From Cristatella mucedo (Eukaryota; Bryozoa; Phylactolaemata; Cristatellidae), in assembly GCA_009760855.2 (NCBI GenBank), contig WPIO01000054.1, forward strand, positions 114,501 through 178,500: DNA of 64,000 bases. The letters are read 5' to 3'. How positions within the stretch are numbered: position 1 is the stretch's first letter; each line of letters begins with the position of its first letter. This document shows, in pieces, positions 1 through 11,924 of this stretch. The notes beneath the pieces were generated by a model. It was not told the DNA's origin and did not search any database. It saw only the letters and a program-made list of their open reading frames with translations. The position numbers and the translations under genes are program-made.

Positions 1-189
1 GTCGATAGAGATGAAGCTCTCCAGTGAACCTATGAAAAAGACTTTTTATTCTTAACATTACTAATATTGGATGTTGATTCGAACGTGAAATTCAACAAAT
101 TGTTTAACGGTAAACGTAATGGGAGAGTTTTAGAAATGGTAGATCGGTGGACGCTGAATTATGTAAATAAAGCAATGATAGCTTGATTG

Positions 190-850
190 AACCACCACGT
201 GTCGTATCGGGGTCAGGTCTCGCCCACGAGATCGGTCACCTGTAGAGTCCCTCGAGGTCCGTCCTCGGCCCCTTGCTGTTTGTAATTTTCTCTCAAGCTC
301 TGGGAAAAGTGATATTAAGGCCCAAGGAATAGGATTTCCTTTTTATGCTGACGATACTCAGCTGTATTTGTCATTAAAACCACAGGAGTCTGCTGCAGTA
401 ACTAATAAACTGAATGCTTGACTTAACGACATCGTTTAGCATTCAAGAAATCCTCCGACATCCTAGATAGTACTATCCTGGATGTTGGAGGATTTCTTGA
501 AACTAAATGAAGATAAAACTGGGGCTGCTCATAGGACACCCTAAGGTTGTTGCTGGATTTGGAGGTTTTCCACTTCTAATAGGTGATGTCGTTGTGCGAC
601 CATCGCCACATGCTCGAAATTCAGGTGTCGTTTTTGACCGCTGCCTAAACTTTAAAAGCTTCATTCAGAACACTGCTTCTACAGCTTGCCATCACGGCTG
701 ATCGATATCTAAGATAATGAGCTCTCTTCCATGATGGCTTGCAGAAAGAATTCAACTAGCTCCTTAGTTTGGTCTCGGCTTGGTTATTGTAATTACTATT
801 TAGATTGGCTACCAAAGAAAGCAACTTGGCCGCTGCAAATCTCTTCTTGA
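190..850 (+). mobile_element. Decayed LINE-A reverse-transcriptase fragment
   Basis: This stretch matches the better preserved LINE-A copy at 41140-41770 segment by segment. It includes the codons for the YADDTQLYLS active-site motif (about 344-378) and the later NLGVVFD-type region (about 600-650). Frameshifts and stops interrupt it, and an inverted insertion lies at 442-501. It is a dead 5'-truncated copy of a CR1/L2-type element. Confidence 0.75.
442..501. repeat. Foldback palindrome inside LINE-A relic
   Basis: Two 30-bp arms (442-471 and 472-501) are reverse complements at 27 of 30 positions with no spacer. The right arm is ordinary LINE-A sequence, as shown by the copy at 41385-41415. 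The left arm is an inverted duplicate of it. Confidence 0.8.
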
Positions 851-859
851 TCCTGTAAC

Positions 860-1950
860 GACCAAAGTGGTGGTTGATTGTTAATTTTTTCAAAGGTCGG
901 TGGTCTTCACCGCTTGACCCGCTCGTTGTGCTATGCTAACACAAGACCCGGGCAGGAGAACATGAGTCCAAGTTCTCCAGCGTTCATGAGTACTGACGCT
1001 ACACCAGCTGAGCCGGCTGAGTGCCCTCTCTCGTGCTGCAGTAACCTCCATCCTCTGGCAGAGCGAACGCCCAGCTGCAGCTTGGACATCACGAGCTGCT
1101 GCTATCGGATTAGTCATCATTAAAAGACTTGATCAATTTCGATTGTCATACCTTCATTTTTATGACAGTAGCTTTGAGCTCTGAGGTATTGACTCTTTTC
1201 TCGGGTCTTTTCTCATTTAAGAATAAAGCCACAGCACTATCCTAATCTAGTCTTTAGTAAATCAAGTAATTATGCACCTGTAGTCCGGAATAGGCACCGA
1301 CACGGCTGCAGAACTCACTGTGGATCCAACAAACCATCTCGCCCTGGCATGGCACTTGAAACTGCCTGCTGCTATCGTCACAGATTTATTTAGTACTACC
1401 AGTATTGCGTGTTTAATCTTGTGATTCATCCAAAAAGCTTAACGAACACATTTATCTTCCCGGCAACATCTCTAATGTGCCAAATTTTTATGCATGTTGT
1501 GTGCACACGATTCACTAGCCTTTACTGCTGTTTCAGTTGCTTTCCTGATTGGGGGCATGTGCCTGCCTTAAACAGCCATTTCTTGCAAGCTTCATTTTGA
1601 AAATTGAGTTTGTTAAAATGACGTGTTACACAACTGGATGGCGCCGAATTCACAACACACCGTTGCAACTTCGAGACCGGCAGCAAATTCTACGAAATTA
1701 GGCTAGCTCGCCCCATGTTCAACGGTTTCTACTCGAAAAATGCACCCACTATCCCATTAACTCAGTCAAGGTCGCTTACGGCTTCCGCCCGAGCGGCTTC
1801 TACCGTTCACAGCAGACGAAGTGTATCAGGAAAGGGGCACGCGAAGTGAAGGCTGGGTTGGTTGGCCGCATCGTGTGTCCGTTTTTCAGTTGCAACGTCG
1901 GCCACTTTGTGACGCGATGAGTGGGACGTGTCGCTGGCTGTAGCGTCGTC
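860..1950. other. No gene recognised
   Basis: Only short open frames without family features are present. An AATAAA signal in minus orientation (tttatt at about 1384) could serve the glycosyltransferase-like gene that ends at 1960. Confidence 0.4.
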
Positions 1951-1959
1951 GGCACTGTC

Positions 1960-3015
1960 TCAGTCGTGCAGCTCGTACGAGCAGGAATGGTGCTGGGCGG
2001 CCTCAGTGCCACCGCCGCTCCTGCTCTCTAACCCATCCCGACGCAGCTGCATGGGCAGCTGGAACCAACGGTCGTCGTTGCCCGTGGGCACCACGGCCTG
2101 CAGCGGCACGACGGGCCGCGGTCTCGTTTCCGGCAGGTACATGGCCATGATCACGCTCTGGTCGTGGTTCGCCAGACCGGCGCTCAAATAGTCCGTCGCA
2201 CGCTTCCGGTAGTCGTCGCCGAAGCTCTGCATGACGTCACCTCTCGCAAGGAAAAACCCGCCGCCGACCCAGTCGACGCCGTTTCGCAGCACCGACACGA
2301 CCGTGCGTTCGGCTCCGGCCGGATATATAAGGGCGAACATGACCGAATCGTCGCGATGGCAACGCGGCGCGCGGAGCGTGAAGAACTCTCCCTTCGCCTC
2401 GCTCGGCAGCGTCCGGTAGATGCCGATGTCCATCCAGGCGAAGTGCGTCGAGCCGAACGGGTTGTCGCTGGCAGTGCGCGCCACCAGCTCGTACTTGGCG
2501 TGCATGGCGCACGCGTATGCCGCGTTCGTCGACTTGGGGTGGTTCTTTGGGTAGTCGGGCTGCTCGAACACTCTCTTCGTGCGATTATGCAGCGAGAAGG
2601 CCCACGTGTCCGAGCGGTTCACCATGACGATCTCGGTGGGCAGTCCCTGGCGAACCTCGACAAAAGCTGCAGCCAACGCAGCATCGTCAAAGTAGGCTAC
2701 GACGGCGTTTCGCATGAAGCGGTAGGGCCACATCCAGTTAAAGTACACGCTCGGTCCCCTGGTGGCGGTCTCCGAACCCTTTTGAATAGAGCCGAGATTG
2801 AAGTAGGCCGTGACGACGGTGAAGTTTCTGTTCACGACGGCAGACGACGTCTTGGTCGTCGGTGGTGTCACTGTGGGAGCCAAAGAACAGTCATTCCCTG
2901 GCTGTGTCAGCAGGCGGTGAATAGGAAGCCAGTGCAGTAGCGATCCTGCTGTGACAAAAATGGCTAGGCTCAGCAGAGCTATCGCTAGAGCTGTATGACT
3001 TCGGACACGGCACAT
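1960..3015 (-). CDS. HtrL/YibB-family glycosyltransferase-like type II membrane protein
   Basis: Predicted 351-residue single-exon protein. The ATG at 3013-3015 is the first in the frame and has G at -3; the frame runs further upstream only through non-ATG codons. Residues 8-28 form a hydrophobic signal-anchor, then a short Thr/Pro-rich stem, then a lumenal domain from about 65. Visible family features are VVTAYFNLG (68-75), an R/W-rich stretch, NPFGSTHFAWMDIGIYR (185-201) with a D-x-G at 196-198, GGGFFLARGD (251-260) and DQSVIMAMY (285-293). These fit the HtrL/YibB family (Pfam HtrL_YibB), bacterial surface-sugar proteins with animal homologues that are thought to be nucleotide-sugar transferases. 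Sequons at N64, N133 and N144 suit a Golgi-lumen domain. Substrate unknown. The absence of introns is notable. The family call is firm; the enzymatic role is inferred. Confidence 0.85.
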   Translation of the reverse strand: MCRVRSHTALAIALLSLAIFVTAGSLLHWLPIHRLLTQPGNDCSLAPTVTPPTTKTSSAVVNRNFTVVTAYFNLGSIQKGSETATRGPSVYFNWMWPYRFMRNAVVAYFDDAALAAAFVEVRQGLPTEIVMVNRSDTWAFSLHNRTKRVFEQPDYPKNHPKSTNAAYACAMHAKYELVARTASDNPFGSTHFAWMDIGIYRTLPSEAKGEFFTLRAPRCHRDDSVMFALIYPAGAERTVVSVLRNGVDWVGGGFFLARGDVMQSFGDDYRKRATDYLSAGLANHDQSVIMAMYLPETRPRPVVPLQAVVPTGNDDRWFQLPMQLRRDGLESRSGGGTEAAQHHSCSYELHD

Positions 3016-3526
3016 TGCTTCGTCGGGCCGACGGTTGTGTCCGTCCTGCAAGAAACGGTGCACTGCCGACAGGTGGCACTCGTTTCGGCAAGAACGTGTC
3101 CTACACTCGCTAATGCTCTGCCGACGAAAGGCTCTCGAATGCTGAAGCGTGCTGCGCCAGCCCTCGTCCCTACAGCCTCGATAGTATGGCGGCAGCGGCA
3201 CTGCAGCTGTGTCAGGTGCCGGGTGCGAGCGGCGAGCAAAAGATTGTGGACCGTCACTGAAATCGCATAGCGTTTTAGAAAGTCAACCTTACTCTGCCCG
3301 ACCGCCTCCGACGCCCGAGCTCGCTTCCACGTGAGAGGTCAGACGCCGGCCTCAGGCAAGTGCATGCATCGACGTCTACTCACAAAAAAGCTGCCCGTCG
3401 ACGGAAAAAGACGACTCGGCGGTGGGAGCCATTGGCAGTGTGATCCTGCGAATGACTTCTAGATAGGATAGCAATGTGCAACGTCGCAAGCACAATCTTC
3501 TGATAGCACCCCGATAGCCACAGCCA
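3016..3526. promoter_or_regulatory. 5' flank of the HtrL-like gene, CCAAT box candidate
   Basis: GC-rich DNA upstream of the minus-strand gene. A CCAAT motif in its orientation lies at about 3429-3435, roughly 415 bp before the ATG. No TATA box is obvious. An upstream non-coding exon cannot be excluded. Confidence 0.25.
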
Positions 3527-3727
3527 CTTAGGCGTAGTCCAGTCTGGAGGCTTCGCCTCGAGGCTGCAGAAACTAGTGTCACCGTCCATCCGCCTCAGAA
3601 ATCCGCGGTTGAGGGCAGTGTCGGTGCTTAGTGAGCGAAGATCGAACGGTCGCTAGCAGTCAGCAGTCACCAATTCGTTTCTGAACTAGAGAAGCACGGG
3701 TGGAAGAGTTTGGATTCTTCGGGCAGC
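3527..3727 (+). repeat. Unclassified interspersed repeat, copy 1
   Basis: About 200 bp closely matching 10284-10495 in the same orientation, with an 8-bp indel near the right end. Both copies start at CTTAGGCGTAGTCCAG and end at GGATTCTTCGG. No tRNA boxes, LINE motifs or terminal inverted repeats are visible. Confidence 0.85.
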
Positions 3728-3729
3728 GT

Positions 3730-6280
3730 TGCTAGATTGTTGGAGACTTAATTATGGTAGTAAAAATCGTTGAAATAAATTAACTTTCCGCTTCGTTCAC
3801 TTATGTATTACCTATCAATGCATACACAGACTGTGGTATTTTTGCATGCATTTATTGGTTAGTTTAACCACTTAGTCTTTCAACTAAATCGGGAGTAGTG
3901 CAACTCAAGTGCTTAGTAAATAAACCTAGGGAACAGCAATGACAATAACTCTTTAGACAAACCACTGCCATACAATGCTGCACTTTTGCTCGTGAGAGGC
4001 TTTAGATGCATTGGCAAAGGTTTCGTTACAATATTTGTGCTAGCTGGATGGAAGGGCACATATGGTAAGCTCATGCGAATTCCTTGTAAGCAGAATGCAT
4101 TGTAATCAGTCATGAAATTCTGGGAAGCAGCCTCTAAGACCTTTAGGTCATAGTTACTGTTACAGATTCTGAAGTCACGTGCTCCAAAGTCACGGCTATA
4201 CAAAGATCTGGGAGATAGCCTGTTTGTTCGTCCCATAAAGAAAAAGCCCAACAAGCTAGCAAGTAGTACTGCACCTTCATCTCAGGAATTTGTGTAGGCA
4301 TCCTTAAACGGCTTTGCCACATAAAGTGAGCCAATCCTATGGAATTGGATCACAACGCCACAACAAAAATTATGCTTGGACATTTTATAAAGATTTAACG
4401 AAACGCCTACACAGTCCTACAATCTCGGCTAGTTAGATCAGTTTGCAAGCTACCTCTTTGTTTTCGGTCATCTCCTGAATCATGATCATTGGTGCACAGT
4501 ATTGGTTCCCTAGGCAGGTGCGTTTTATGACAGGCCTAATGCATTCCCTTTTTACGAGCATCGCTGTAAAAGTGAGAACTAGCTGACATTCTTTTCCAAG
4601 AAATCGTAAAATTTGCAAGCTTTAGCATTGAAAATAATCAGTAGGGAGTTACGTTATTTACAGATTCACACAAGTTTGCTACTACATTTACAGCACGACA
4701 GCTTTAGTGCGAAGTTACTTACACCGAGGTAATGTTCTGCAAGAAGCGAGATCGGGGTTCGAGCGATGGCCTCGTACAGTAATGAATGAAAGGAACCTAA
4801 GCCGGAGCCATAGACGACCAGGCGGCAGTGATAATCAGTTACATCACTACCCGCTTGTGTAGCTAGTTAACGACCTAAAGAATGTAAGAAAAAAGACGCT
4901 GAGAATTTAGATCGAAGCTGCGGGTTGTGTAGGAAAGTTTGTTGTACTGGTGCCAGTGTGGGCAGAGTATATAACTATTTCCGTTCCTATTGCCACGAAT
5001 AGGCCAATATGCTTAGCGGTTGAACTCACAGAGCCAACATTGACAAGTTGTATAATCAGAAAAGCAAGTTTCGCCAGAAAGAGAAAGTTTTCTCAACAGC
5101 TGCGCTTATACTGCATTGCAAGACGTGTAGACATAAAAAAGCGTTTATAATTTGAGTCATAAAAATTCCTCGGTGTAACACATGCTTAGGCTGCCTGAAT
5201 CCAGGGAGGCATTCGCCTACATGGGTTCATACAAAGATTTAAGCTAGTGCACTGCTGCACTCCAATTACGAATCACACAGGGCCAGAGTGATGCAGGTAC
5301 GAAATGAATATCGCCTAGCAAGATACAAAGTAGGTAAAGTATTTACTTCTGGAAACTGTAGAGGCAGCAGTGAAAATACATAACGCCGTTAGACTAAAAA
5401 CGATCCCGGGTGTTGCCTCTGGTGAGAGGAAGCGTTCGACTAGACAGTGGGAAGGATGGCTCGAAGGGAATGCCAGCGAGACGTACCCGTTGGCGAAATT
5501 CAGCTAACCTGCATGCTTGCAACTATCTCAGTGTGGAACTCTGTAGACCATTTGCAAAACCGGAGCGTTGCATGTAGCTGCTCGAATCCTAAACCGCTCT
5601 CGGTGGGCTGGCATGCGGAAACGCTCGCTGTGTCATCTCTTATCCATCTCAATTGTTATACCTGAATTACAATTTTAATCAATTGTCCATTTTAATTTCA
5701 ATATCCGATTCATTCAGCTGAACTCCTCAGCTCCTGATGAGTGTTGGAATTCAAACAAGTATGTCTAATACCGCGATTATTAATCGAATAAGACATACGC
5801 CTTATCCTCAAGAAAATATTGCTTAAAATGACACAATGAATGTACTAGTCATTCTGGTGGCTTAGTTGAGAAACTTGGAAGTATCACTCGGCGTAAGGCA
5901 GCAGTGAATCGAAAAATAGCTGCCCGCAAACCATACAATCTGCATACCAGTCTGCAAAAGAGCTTGACTTATACCACATACATATTAAAAATAACAATAA
6001 TACCCTCGATATAGCTCTACTGATAGCTGGCTGAAAAAAACAGAGAACTGCTCAGCCATCACTGATGATCACCCAATGGAAGTTCACCTTTTTTATTATG
6101 ATTGACCTGAATAAGCATACCTGAAAAGATGAGAGAACGAGCAACGAACCTCTCACCAGCAAGCGGACCTAGCAAGCACGGGGACTGGAAGACTTGGAAA
6201 AAGGAAGTCACGTGCTTGAGTCACGTGCCTAAGCAACGAGGGGTTGTCACTACCGAGCTGAAAAGCTTACGCACAAGCAG
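3730..6280. other. 2.5 kb without recognisable gene
   Basis: Moderately AT-rich DNA. A 113-codon minus frame at 3913-4254 shows no domain and no paralogue in the window. I see no repeats or RNA genes here. Confidence 0.4.
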
Positions 6281-6284
6281 GATA

Positions 6285-6460
6285 CATCCCTTGACTTGAC
6301 CACATTTGAATAAGAATTAACAACGCATCTATTTATGACAGCATTTAGCGGATCCCCGTGTATCGTCCTTTGCGTGCCTTTGCGTGCTGACACTGTTGCC
6401 TGCTGCTACAAACGACACTTGCATGGTGACCCTGTTCATGTGAGATTTCTATCTTGAAAC
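6285..6460 (+). mobile_element. LINE-B 3' region relic
   Basis: Diverged match to the LINE-B 3' end seen at 39960-40110: a block around ACGCATCTATTTATGACAG, then TTTGCGTGCTGACA, then TTGCATGGTGACCCTG. No tail remains. Confidence 0.55.
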
Positions 6461-7202
6461 GACGCCGTCTTCAAAGCTCACAAAGCCGTCTCTCTTGGAC
6501 CTGGTGCCTTCTCTAGTGCTGATCCTTGAATGCCCTTGTCAGCCCCTGCTAGTCATTGCTAGTGTACAATGCCGGGCGATGCAGCCGGTGCCGCTAAACG
6601 CAGCAAGCGAGTCGCACGTCGCACGTCGCAGCTCTTCCGGCGTTACGCGTACGGTTTTCGGCGTCCCGAACCAACGGTCGCACGCAGCTGCACCTATTTA
6701 GCACTCGAACGCTCACTCGTACACGACGCCTCGCTCCGGCGGCGTTAAAAGCAGCGAACCCGTGGCGCCGGAGAGCCCGTAAATCAATTGCTGTTGGGGC
6801 GACGCCCGTACAACACGAAGGAGGCAACAGAAGGCAGGCCAAACCCGTCCCGGCTGTTAAGCTTGGGCCATGCCCTCATTAGTCAAGCACGTTAGATCAA
6901 AGACTGGGGCTAGCTTAAACAGCACTTTCCCAAAACATGAAAGGCGCTGGGTCTGCTACAGCGAAGCACTTACGGCCGTCTCGAGGATCCAGGCGGTGGA
7001 AGTGGTTCCGGTCGCACGCTCCCTACCCCCATCCCCAACTGCGGTCACGTGAGGGTAATCAACGCCCACGGGGCGGGGGGCGGCCGCGCCGTGCGTCATT
7101 CCTGAGGAACAAATGACGCCGTATTAGCTGAAGCAAGAACTGGTAGCCAGCACACTCGGCTCCATTTTGCCAGACGGAGAGGCTTCGATTCTATGATTCT
7201 CA

Positions 7203-7271
7203 TGTAGTTCGATGGCATGCGGGCTAGTACCGCCCCTGTAGTTCGGTTGCATGCGGGCTGGTACCGCCTCT
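7203..7271. repeat. Two-copy tandem repeat, about 34 bp
   Basis: GTAGTTCG...GCATGCGGGCT.GTACCGCC occurs twice in direct succession with a few differences. The surroundings (6460-7200) are GC-rich and hold no gene I can support. Confidence 0.75.
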
Positions 7272-7442
7272 TTCGTAAACAGCGGTGGTTGGGAGCATCG
7301 TCGAGTGGGGCCCGTGCACAGCTGTGGTCAGCATCTAATGAGGCGCTGACACAGGCCCATAGCCCGCTGGTGAATAGATGGTGGATTCACCATCAGGGTC
7401 GGCCGCAAGTCGCGAGGGAGTTCTGTATCCAGCATCTTGCTA

Positions 7443-7512
7443 CTGCCTAGAGAGAGATTCAGTTCTTTGAAGGGTTCACAGAAAATCTAATGCTATCACT
7501 ATTATTATTGTG
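7443..7512 (+). mobile_element. LINE-B/SINE-type 3' tail
   Basis: Contains CCTAGAGAGAGATTCAGTTC and ends in an ATTATTATT run, matching the shared 3' tail found at about fifteen places in the window. The body is missing. Confidence 0.55.
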
Positions 7513-7519
7513 ACTGCAC

Positions 7520-8035
7520 TCACTGAAAGGAACAATGGGCGCCGCGGCGCGCTGCGGTCTTTGACAAAGACGCTTTGACAAAGAGCAGCCGCACCCGCCG
7601 CTGACGGCGGCAGCTACAGCTACTATTGTCCACTCTCTTTGTCGAGGGAGAAAAGTGTCGACGTGGGCAAAGAAGCCCTAAGATAGTAGATGTCTTTACC
7701 GCTCGGCCGTCGGCACCTCGCCCGGATATGAATTGCCGGGTGTGTCGCACCCCGCGCCGGATGTTCTCCTCGCTTGGCTCCAAATCGCTTTTGATCGTGC
7801 GCTACGGAAGAAGCTTCACCCGTTCACGGTATCGAGTGGCTAGCCGCAGGTTCTACGCGCAACGTTGGACTCTGCACGTGTAGCTCTGCAGCGACGGGCA
7901 TTGACTGCCGCCAGCAGCTGCAGCAGCCGCCCTTCGAAGCGGCTTTCTCCGAACATCCATGTGTGCATTCCTAAGGAAAACTGTTGAATGCTGAAGTTCT
8001 ACGAGGAAAAACGCCACTCAGTCAGACGAACTTCC
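7520..8035. other. GC-rich stretch, no gene seen
   Basis: CpG-rich sequence with overlapping short frames on both strands, which is what base composition alone gives. Nothing recognised. Confidence 0.4.
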
Positions 8036-8039
8036 TCCG

Positions 8040-9960
8040 AACAAGTCTGCATTCCTAAGTAGGTCGTCGTATACCCTAAGCAATGCTGACTCTGTAGAGT
8101 GATTAGCTCTAAAGCCAGACTGGAACTTACTAGCAAGGTGTGAGGTTTCGATATATGAGTTCAGCTGGTCTGCCACGACCCGTTCGAGTGTCTTTGATAG
8201 GAACGGTAGAAGGGAGACTGGGCGGTAGTTGCTTAACTTCTCTTGGTCTAGTGCCGCTTTCTTGAGAAGTGGCCTGACTACAGCTTTTTTTTACAGGTGC
8301 TGGGACATGACCTGAGGCTAATGACATATTAATGATGTTAGTTATGCATGGCAGCAGCAGATCAATGCAACGTAGGAGTAGGACAGTGGGAATAGGGTCC
8401 AGAGGACTTGTTGTCATCTTTGATTGAGATACGAACTTTAGGACTAGATCACTAGTGACCTCCTTAAATGCAGACATTGAGGTGCAGCCAGGAACCGAGG
8501 AACAGCATTCTAGTGGGGAGGTTGTCATCGCAGGGCTGGATTCCCTGATCTTGTCTATCTTCTGCACAAAGAATCGAGAGAAGCGATCGGTCACGTCATC
8601 ATTAGGATCATCAGGTAAGGAGCTAATCTGGGAACGGTTGAGGAGGTGGTTCATTGTCGACATCAGCATTTTTGGATTGTGCAACTGTGATTCAACAATG
8701 TTTTAATAAAAACTACACTTGGCCTTTGATAGGATCGATTGGTACGACCTACAGTAGTCTTCATATGCCTGTCGATGGACAGTTAGTCCAGATCTTTTGT
8801 ATGCTTTTTCAAGCTTTCGTTTAGTAGACTTGGCTCGTTTAATGTCTGCGGTAAACCATCGGCCGTCTGGGCGGGGGCGCACAGTGCGCTTTGTCAGAGG
8901 GGCAAACTCGTCTAGCGTGTCAGCTAGTGTCGTGTTGAAGCTATCTACCAATGATGACAGATCGGAGGGAGGACTGAGCAGCAGAGGTGAAGCAGATATT
9001 CTCGCACGGACAGCATCAATGTCAAGGGTCTTGAGGTTTCGCGATTTACAGGTTATTTTAGATGAGGATGTGGGCACACACTGTAGATTGAATGAGTTCT
9101 GCATGTGGTCAGATAAGCATGATTTGGTAATAATTGGTGATGACAAAGTGCAGTTATATAAGAAAATCTGGTCAAGTGTGTGACCCTTGATGTGGGTAGG
9201 GCCATGCACATGAGCCACAAGAGACAATGAGTCAGTCAATGCACGAAATTCGGTGCTGAAAGCGTCAGATAAGTTATCAAAGTGAACGTTGAAATCACCC
9301 ACTACGAGGAAGGATCGATTTGTTGCACACAGAATCAAAATGACATCGGAGAAATCTGAGATAAAGGAGGATTTGGTACCTGGTGGGCGATAGACTACTG
9401 CCACTATCGGTACCTTGTTTTCGGGTGAGGCCAAGACAATTGATTCAAAAGACTGCTTCGAGGGTACCGCAAATGGCTTGAAGTTGAATTTCTAGCGCAC
9501 GACAATAGCAACTCCACCTCCAGTTTTGATTGATCTAGGGGTGTGAAAGAACGAGAAACCAGATGGAGTTGCGTCTTTAATTGTCGGACAGTTTATCGAT
9601 TTCAGCCAAGTTTCAGTTAGGGCGAGCAGGTCGATACCATTTTCAGAAATGAGGTCGGTTATTACTAGAGGTTTATTGCACATTGAGCGACGATTCCAAA
9701 GGCAAGCGTTAAGTCTGGCCGATGGGGTTACAACAGGCTTGATGACCACTAAGTTTGAGGAATTTACAGTGACGCATGTGGGGGAGCGTGCTGAGCGGTT
9801 CGAATCAATGCTAGGAATACCGAACGAGCTGGTGGTACTCAGCTTGCAGGTTCCGCCCAACGAGCGGCGTCTGAGCTGGCGGTTCCGGCCACCGCGTCGG
9901 CTATGGGGTGCTTTTCTTTTGTTATTGCATAGTTCATGAATCTTAGCAACAACATTAATA
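8040..9960 (-). mobile_element. CR1/L2-type LINE: endonuclease plus N-terminal reverse transcriptase, defective
   Basis: Reading minus: an apurinic-type endonuclease with LTETWLKS, then a stop and reopening, YRPPGTKS, VVGDFNVHFD, GHTLDQIF and a terminal SDH. A linker follows with DPIPT, then the reverse-transcriptase start (NYRPVSLLPFLSKTLE, FQSGFR, HSTESALLRVYDDLL). The frame is broken by a stop near 9490, another near 8700 and a shift at a T-run near 8285. Sequence matching the element stops at about 8040, before the catalytic YADD, so the copy is 3'-truncated, which is unusual for a LINE. It probably represents the 5' part of LINE-B or a close relative; the fragment at 45357-45557 continues from the same point. 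Confidence 0.88.
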
Positions 9961-10283
9961 TCTAGGAATGCATTTGATCTACGATGAGGAAGCGATAACC
10001 GCTGCTGACGATCATAACTAGCATACAGGTTACTAGCCGCAGGCGTAGCTAAGGCAGCCGCCGGCGTGGGAGACCCAGCAGCCCGAAGCGATAAGCGTTT
10101 AGATGTCCATTGGCACGTAATTTCTTACGCGCTACGGTCAAATAACAATCAGAATAACTTAAAACAGGTCTTAGCTGTATCGTTTCCGTATACGATGTTC
10201 GCAAGAACTTCGGTTTTTGGAAGAATTCTTCAACGAACAAGAACGCACGTTAGAGCGCTCTATGTCAGGAGGCGAGAAGGAGT

Positions 10284-10495
10284 CTTAGGCGTAGTCCAGC
10301 CTGGAGGCTTCGCCTCGAGGCTGCAGAAACTAGTGTCACCGTCCATCCGCCTAAGAAATTCGCGGTTGAGGGTGGGGCGTCGGTGCTCAGTGAGCGAAGT
10401 GCGAACGGTCGCTAGCAGTCAGCAGTCACCAATTCGTTTCTGGCCTAGAGAAGCACAGGTGGAAGAGTGTGGATTCTTCGGTTATTCGGGCGGCA
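10284..10495 (+). repeat. Unclassified interspersed repeat, copy 2
   Basis: Direct copy of 3527-3727, roughly 90% identical by eye, with GTTATTCG additional near its end. It lies just beyond the LINE that ends near 9960. Confidence 0.85.
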
Positions 10496-10904
10496 TTTCT
10501 ACGGCCATCTATCTGGCCAACCGGCAGCCGAGCTTAACCAGCGGACCACGCTCCGCCACCGCCGGCGACACGCGATCTGTCAAGGAATCTCGCTGAGGCT
10601 TGCTGAGGCTCGACCGAAATCCGGCTCTTGGCTCTCGCTTCCACGCTCGTCGGCTTCTCCAAACCGTCCAAACTTGATTTGGAGAAGAGGTTAGAGATAG
10701 AAAGTAAAGCAAGGATGTAGCTGAGGGATTGCACGCTACTAGTAGTCAGGTGTGGCCCATACTGCCCGGTTCCTATTGCTGAGCGCTTTGGCTAGCCCCA
10801 GCGAGATACCACGTGATACCGCGCGTGACCTTCGTTGTCGCCTCTCCTAGAGCTCCGGAGCCGGCCCATAGATTCGATTCTCTCTGAGCTCTACACGAGG
10901 GATC

Positions 10905-10935
<31 letters not shown>
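10905..10935 (+). repeat. (ATT)n microsatellite
   Basis: About ten uninterrupted ATT units after a sequence resembling GAGTTCTCT...; possibly the tail of a lost LINE-B/SINE insert. The flanks 10500-10900 and 10940-11920 hold no gene that I recognise. Confidence 0.8.
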
Positions 10936-10936
<1 letters not shown>

Positions 10937-11924
10937 TTGTCTAGAAAGTTAGGTAGTACACTGAGTCTACAAAAAATATTCTCGCGTAAATTCGTGCGGG
11001 GCAACAAGAGGGTTCTCGTCGATGCCAGGCATGCTACAGCTATGGGCAGCATATATTCACATATAAGATTAAGAGTATTTGCGTGACAACCCGAATGAAA
11101 CGTGAAACGCAAATGATGTTGGCGTGGTGTATGTCTTCAGCGTTCTTTCTTTTTTACCTTCTACGTTTTCAGCCTTCCTTCTTCTTTCGCCTTTTCTGCC
11201 TTTGTCCGACCGCGAATAGATGCGATTGTCCTTGTACTGGCCAGGCGTAGAGACCAAACGCCTCGTCTCTGTCTCTCATCCTGCAGTGCATTATACAGAG
11301 CCTACGCTTTGCGTGAACAAGACGACTACTAGTGCAGGCCCTGGCCTATCGCTGGCTGATATCGCCCCTCAGTCCTTTATACGAGTCAAATCAGGCGGCT
11401 GGCTGGGCCAATGCAATCAGCACCAAACGAGGACGCGTCACTTAAAAGTCGCTGTGCGAACGGCGAACGAATCAAAATCAGACTAAACAATTCTGAGAAA
11501 CCAACCGGAAAGTGAATGTTGTTTTTGCAATGCAATCATGCAGCAGCTACAGAATGGGTATTAGTTACCAGGCAGTCGTCGTCGTCGGTGTTAAGGCCCT
11601 AATTGAGGACTCATTAATTTCTGCCATGCGGACCGCTCACAACTCAAGGGTAAGCAAAGATGGCAGGAAAGATCGCAGACAGTGGCCAAATAGAACGAAG
11701 CAAAGACGTACAGTTGCATAGATATACAGACGTGGATAGCTTTTACGGAGCTGACATCGGAGTACCTGGCAGTTGGCAAGGAAATCCGAGTTAGATGTGT
11801 GCGGCGGAAGCTGTAGCAAGGAGAGCTCCTGCTGGAAGTCGCTAGATCGGCCGTGATGCCGCGGCAAAGGCGACATTGTCCAGCCGCCTCTGCTTGGCAG
11901 GACGGTGGCTGATGTCGAATGGGG

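Noticed and set aside
2164-2940. 258-codon plus frame
   Set aside because: Shadow of the HtrL/YibB-like gene on the other strand, which has clear family motifs.
3913-4254. 113-codon minus frame
   Set aside because: No family features, no duplicate in the window and no strong splice context.
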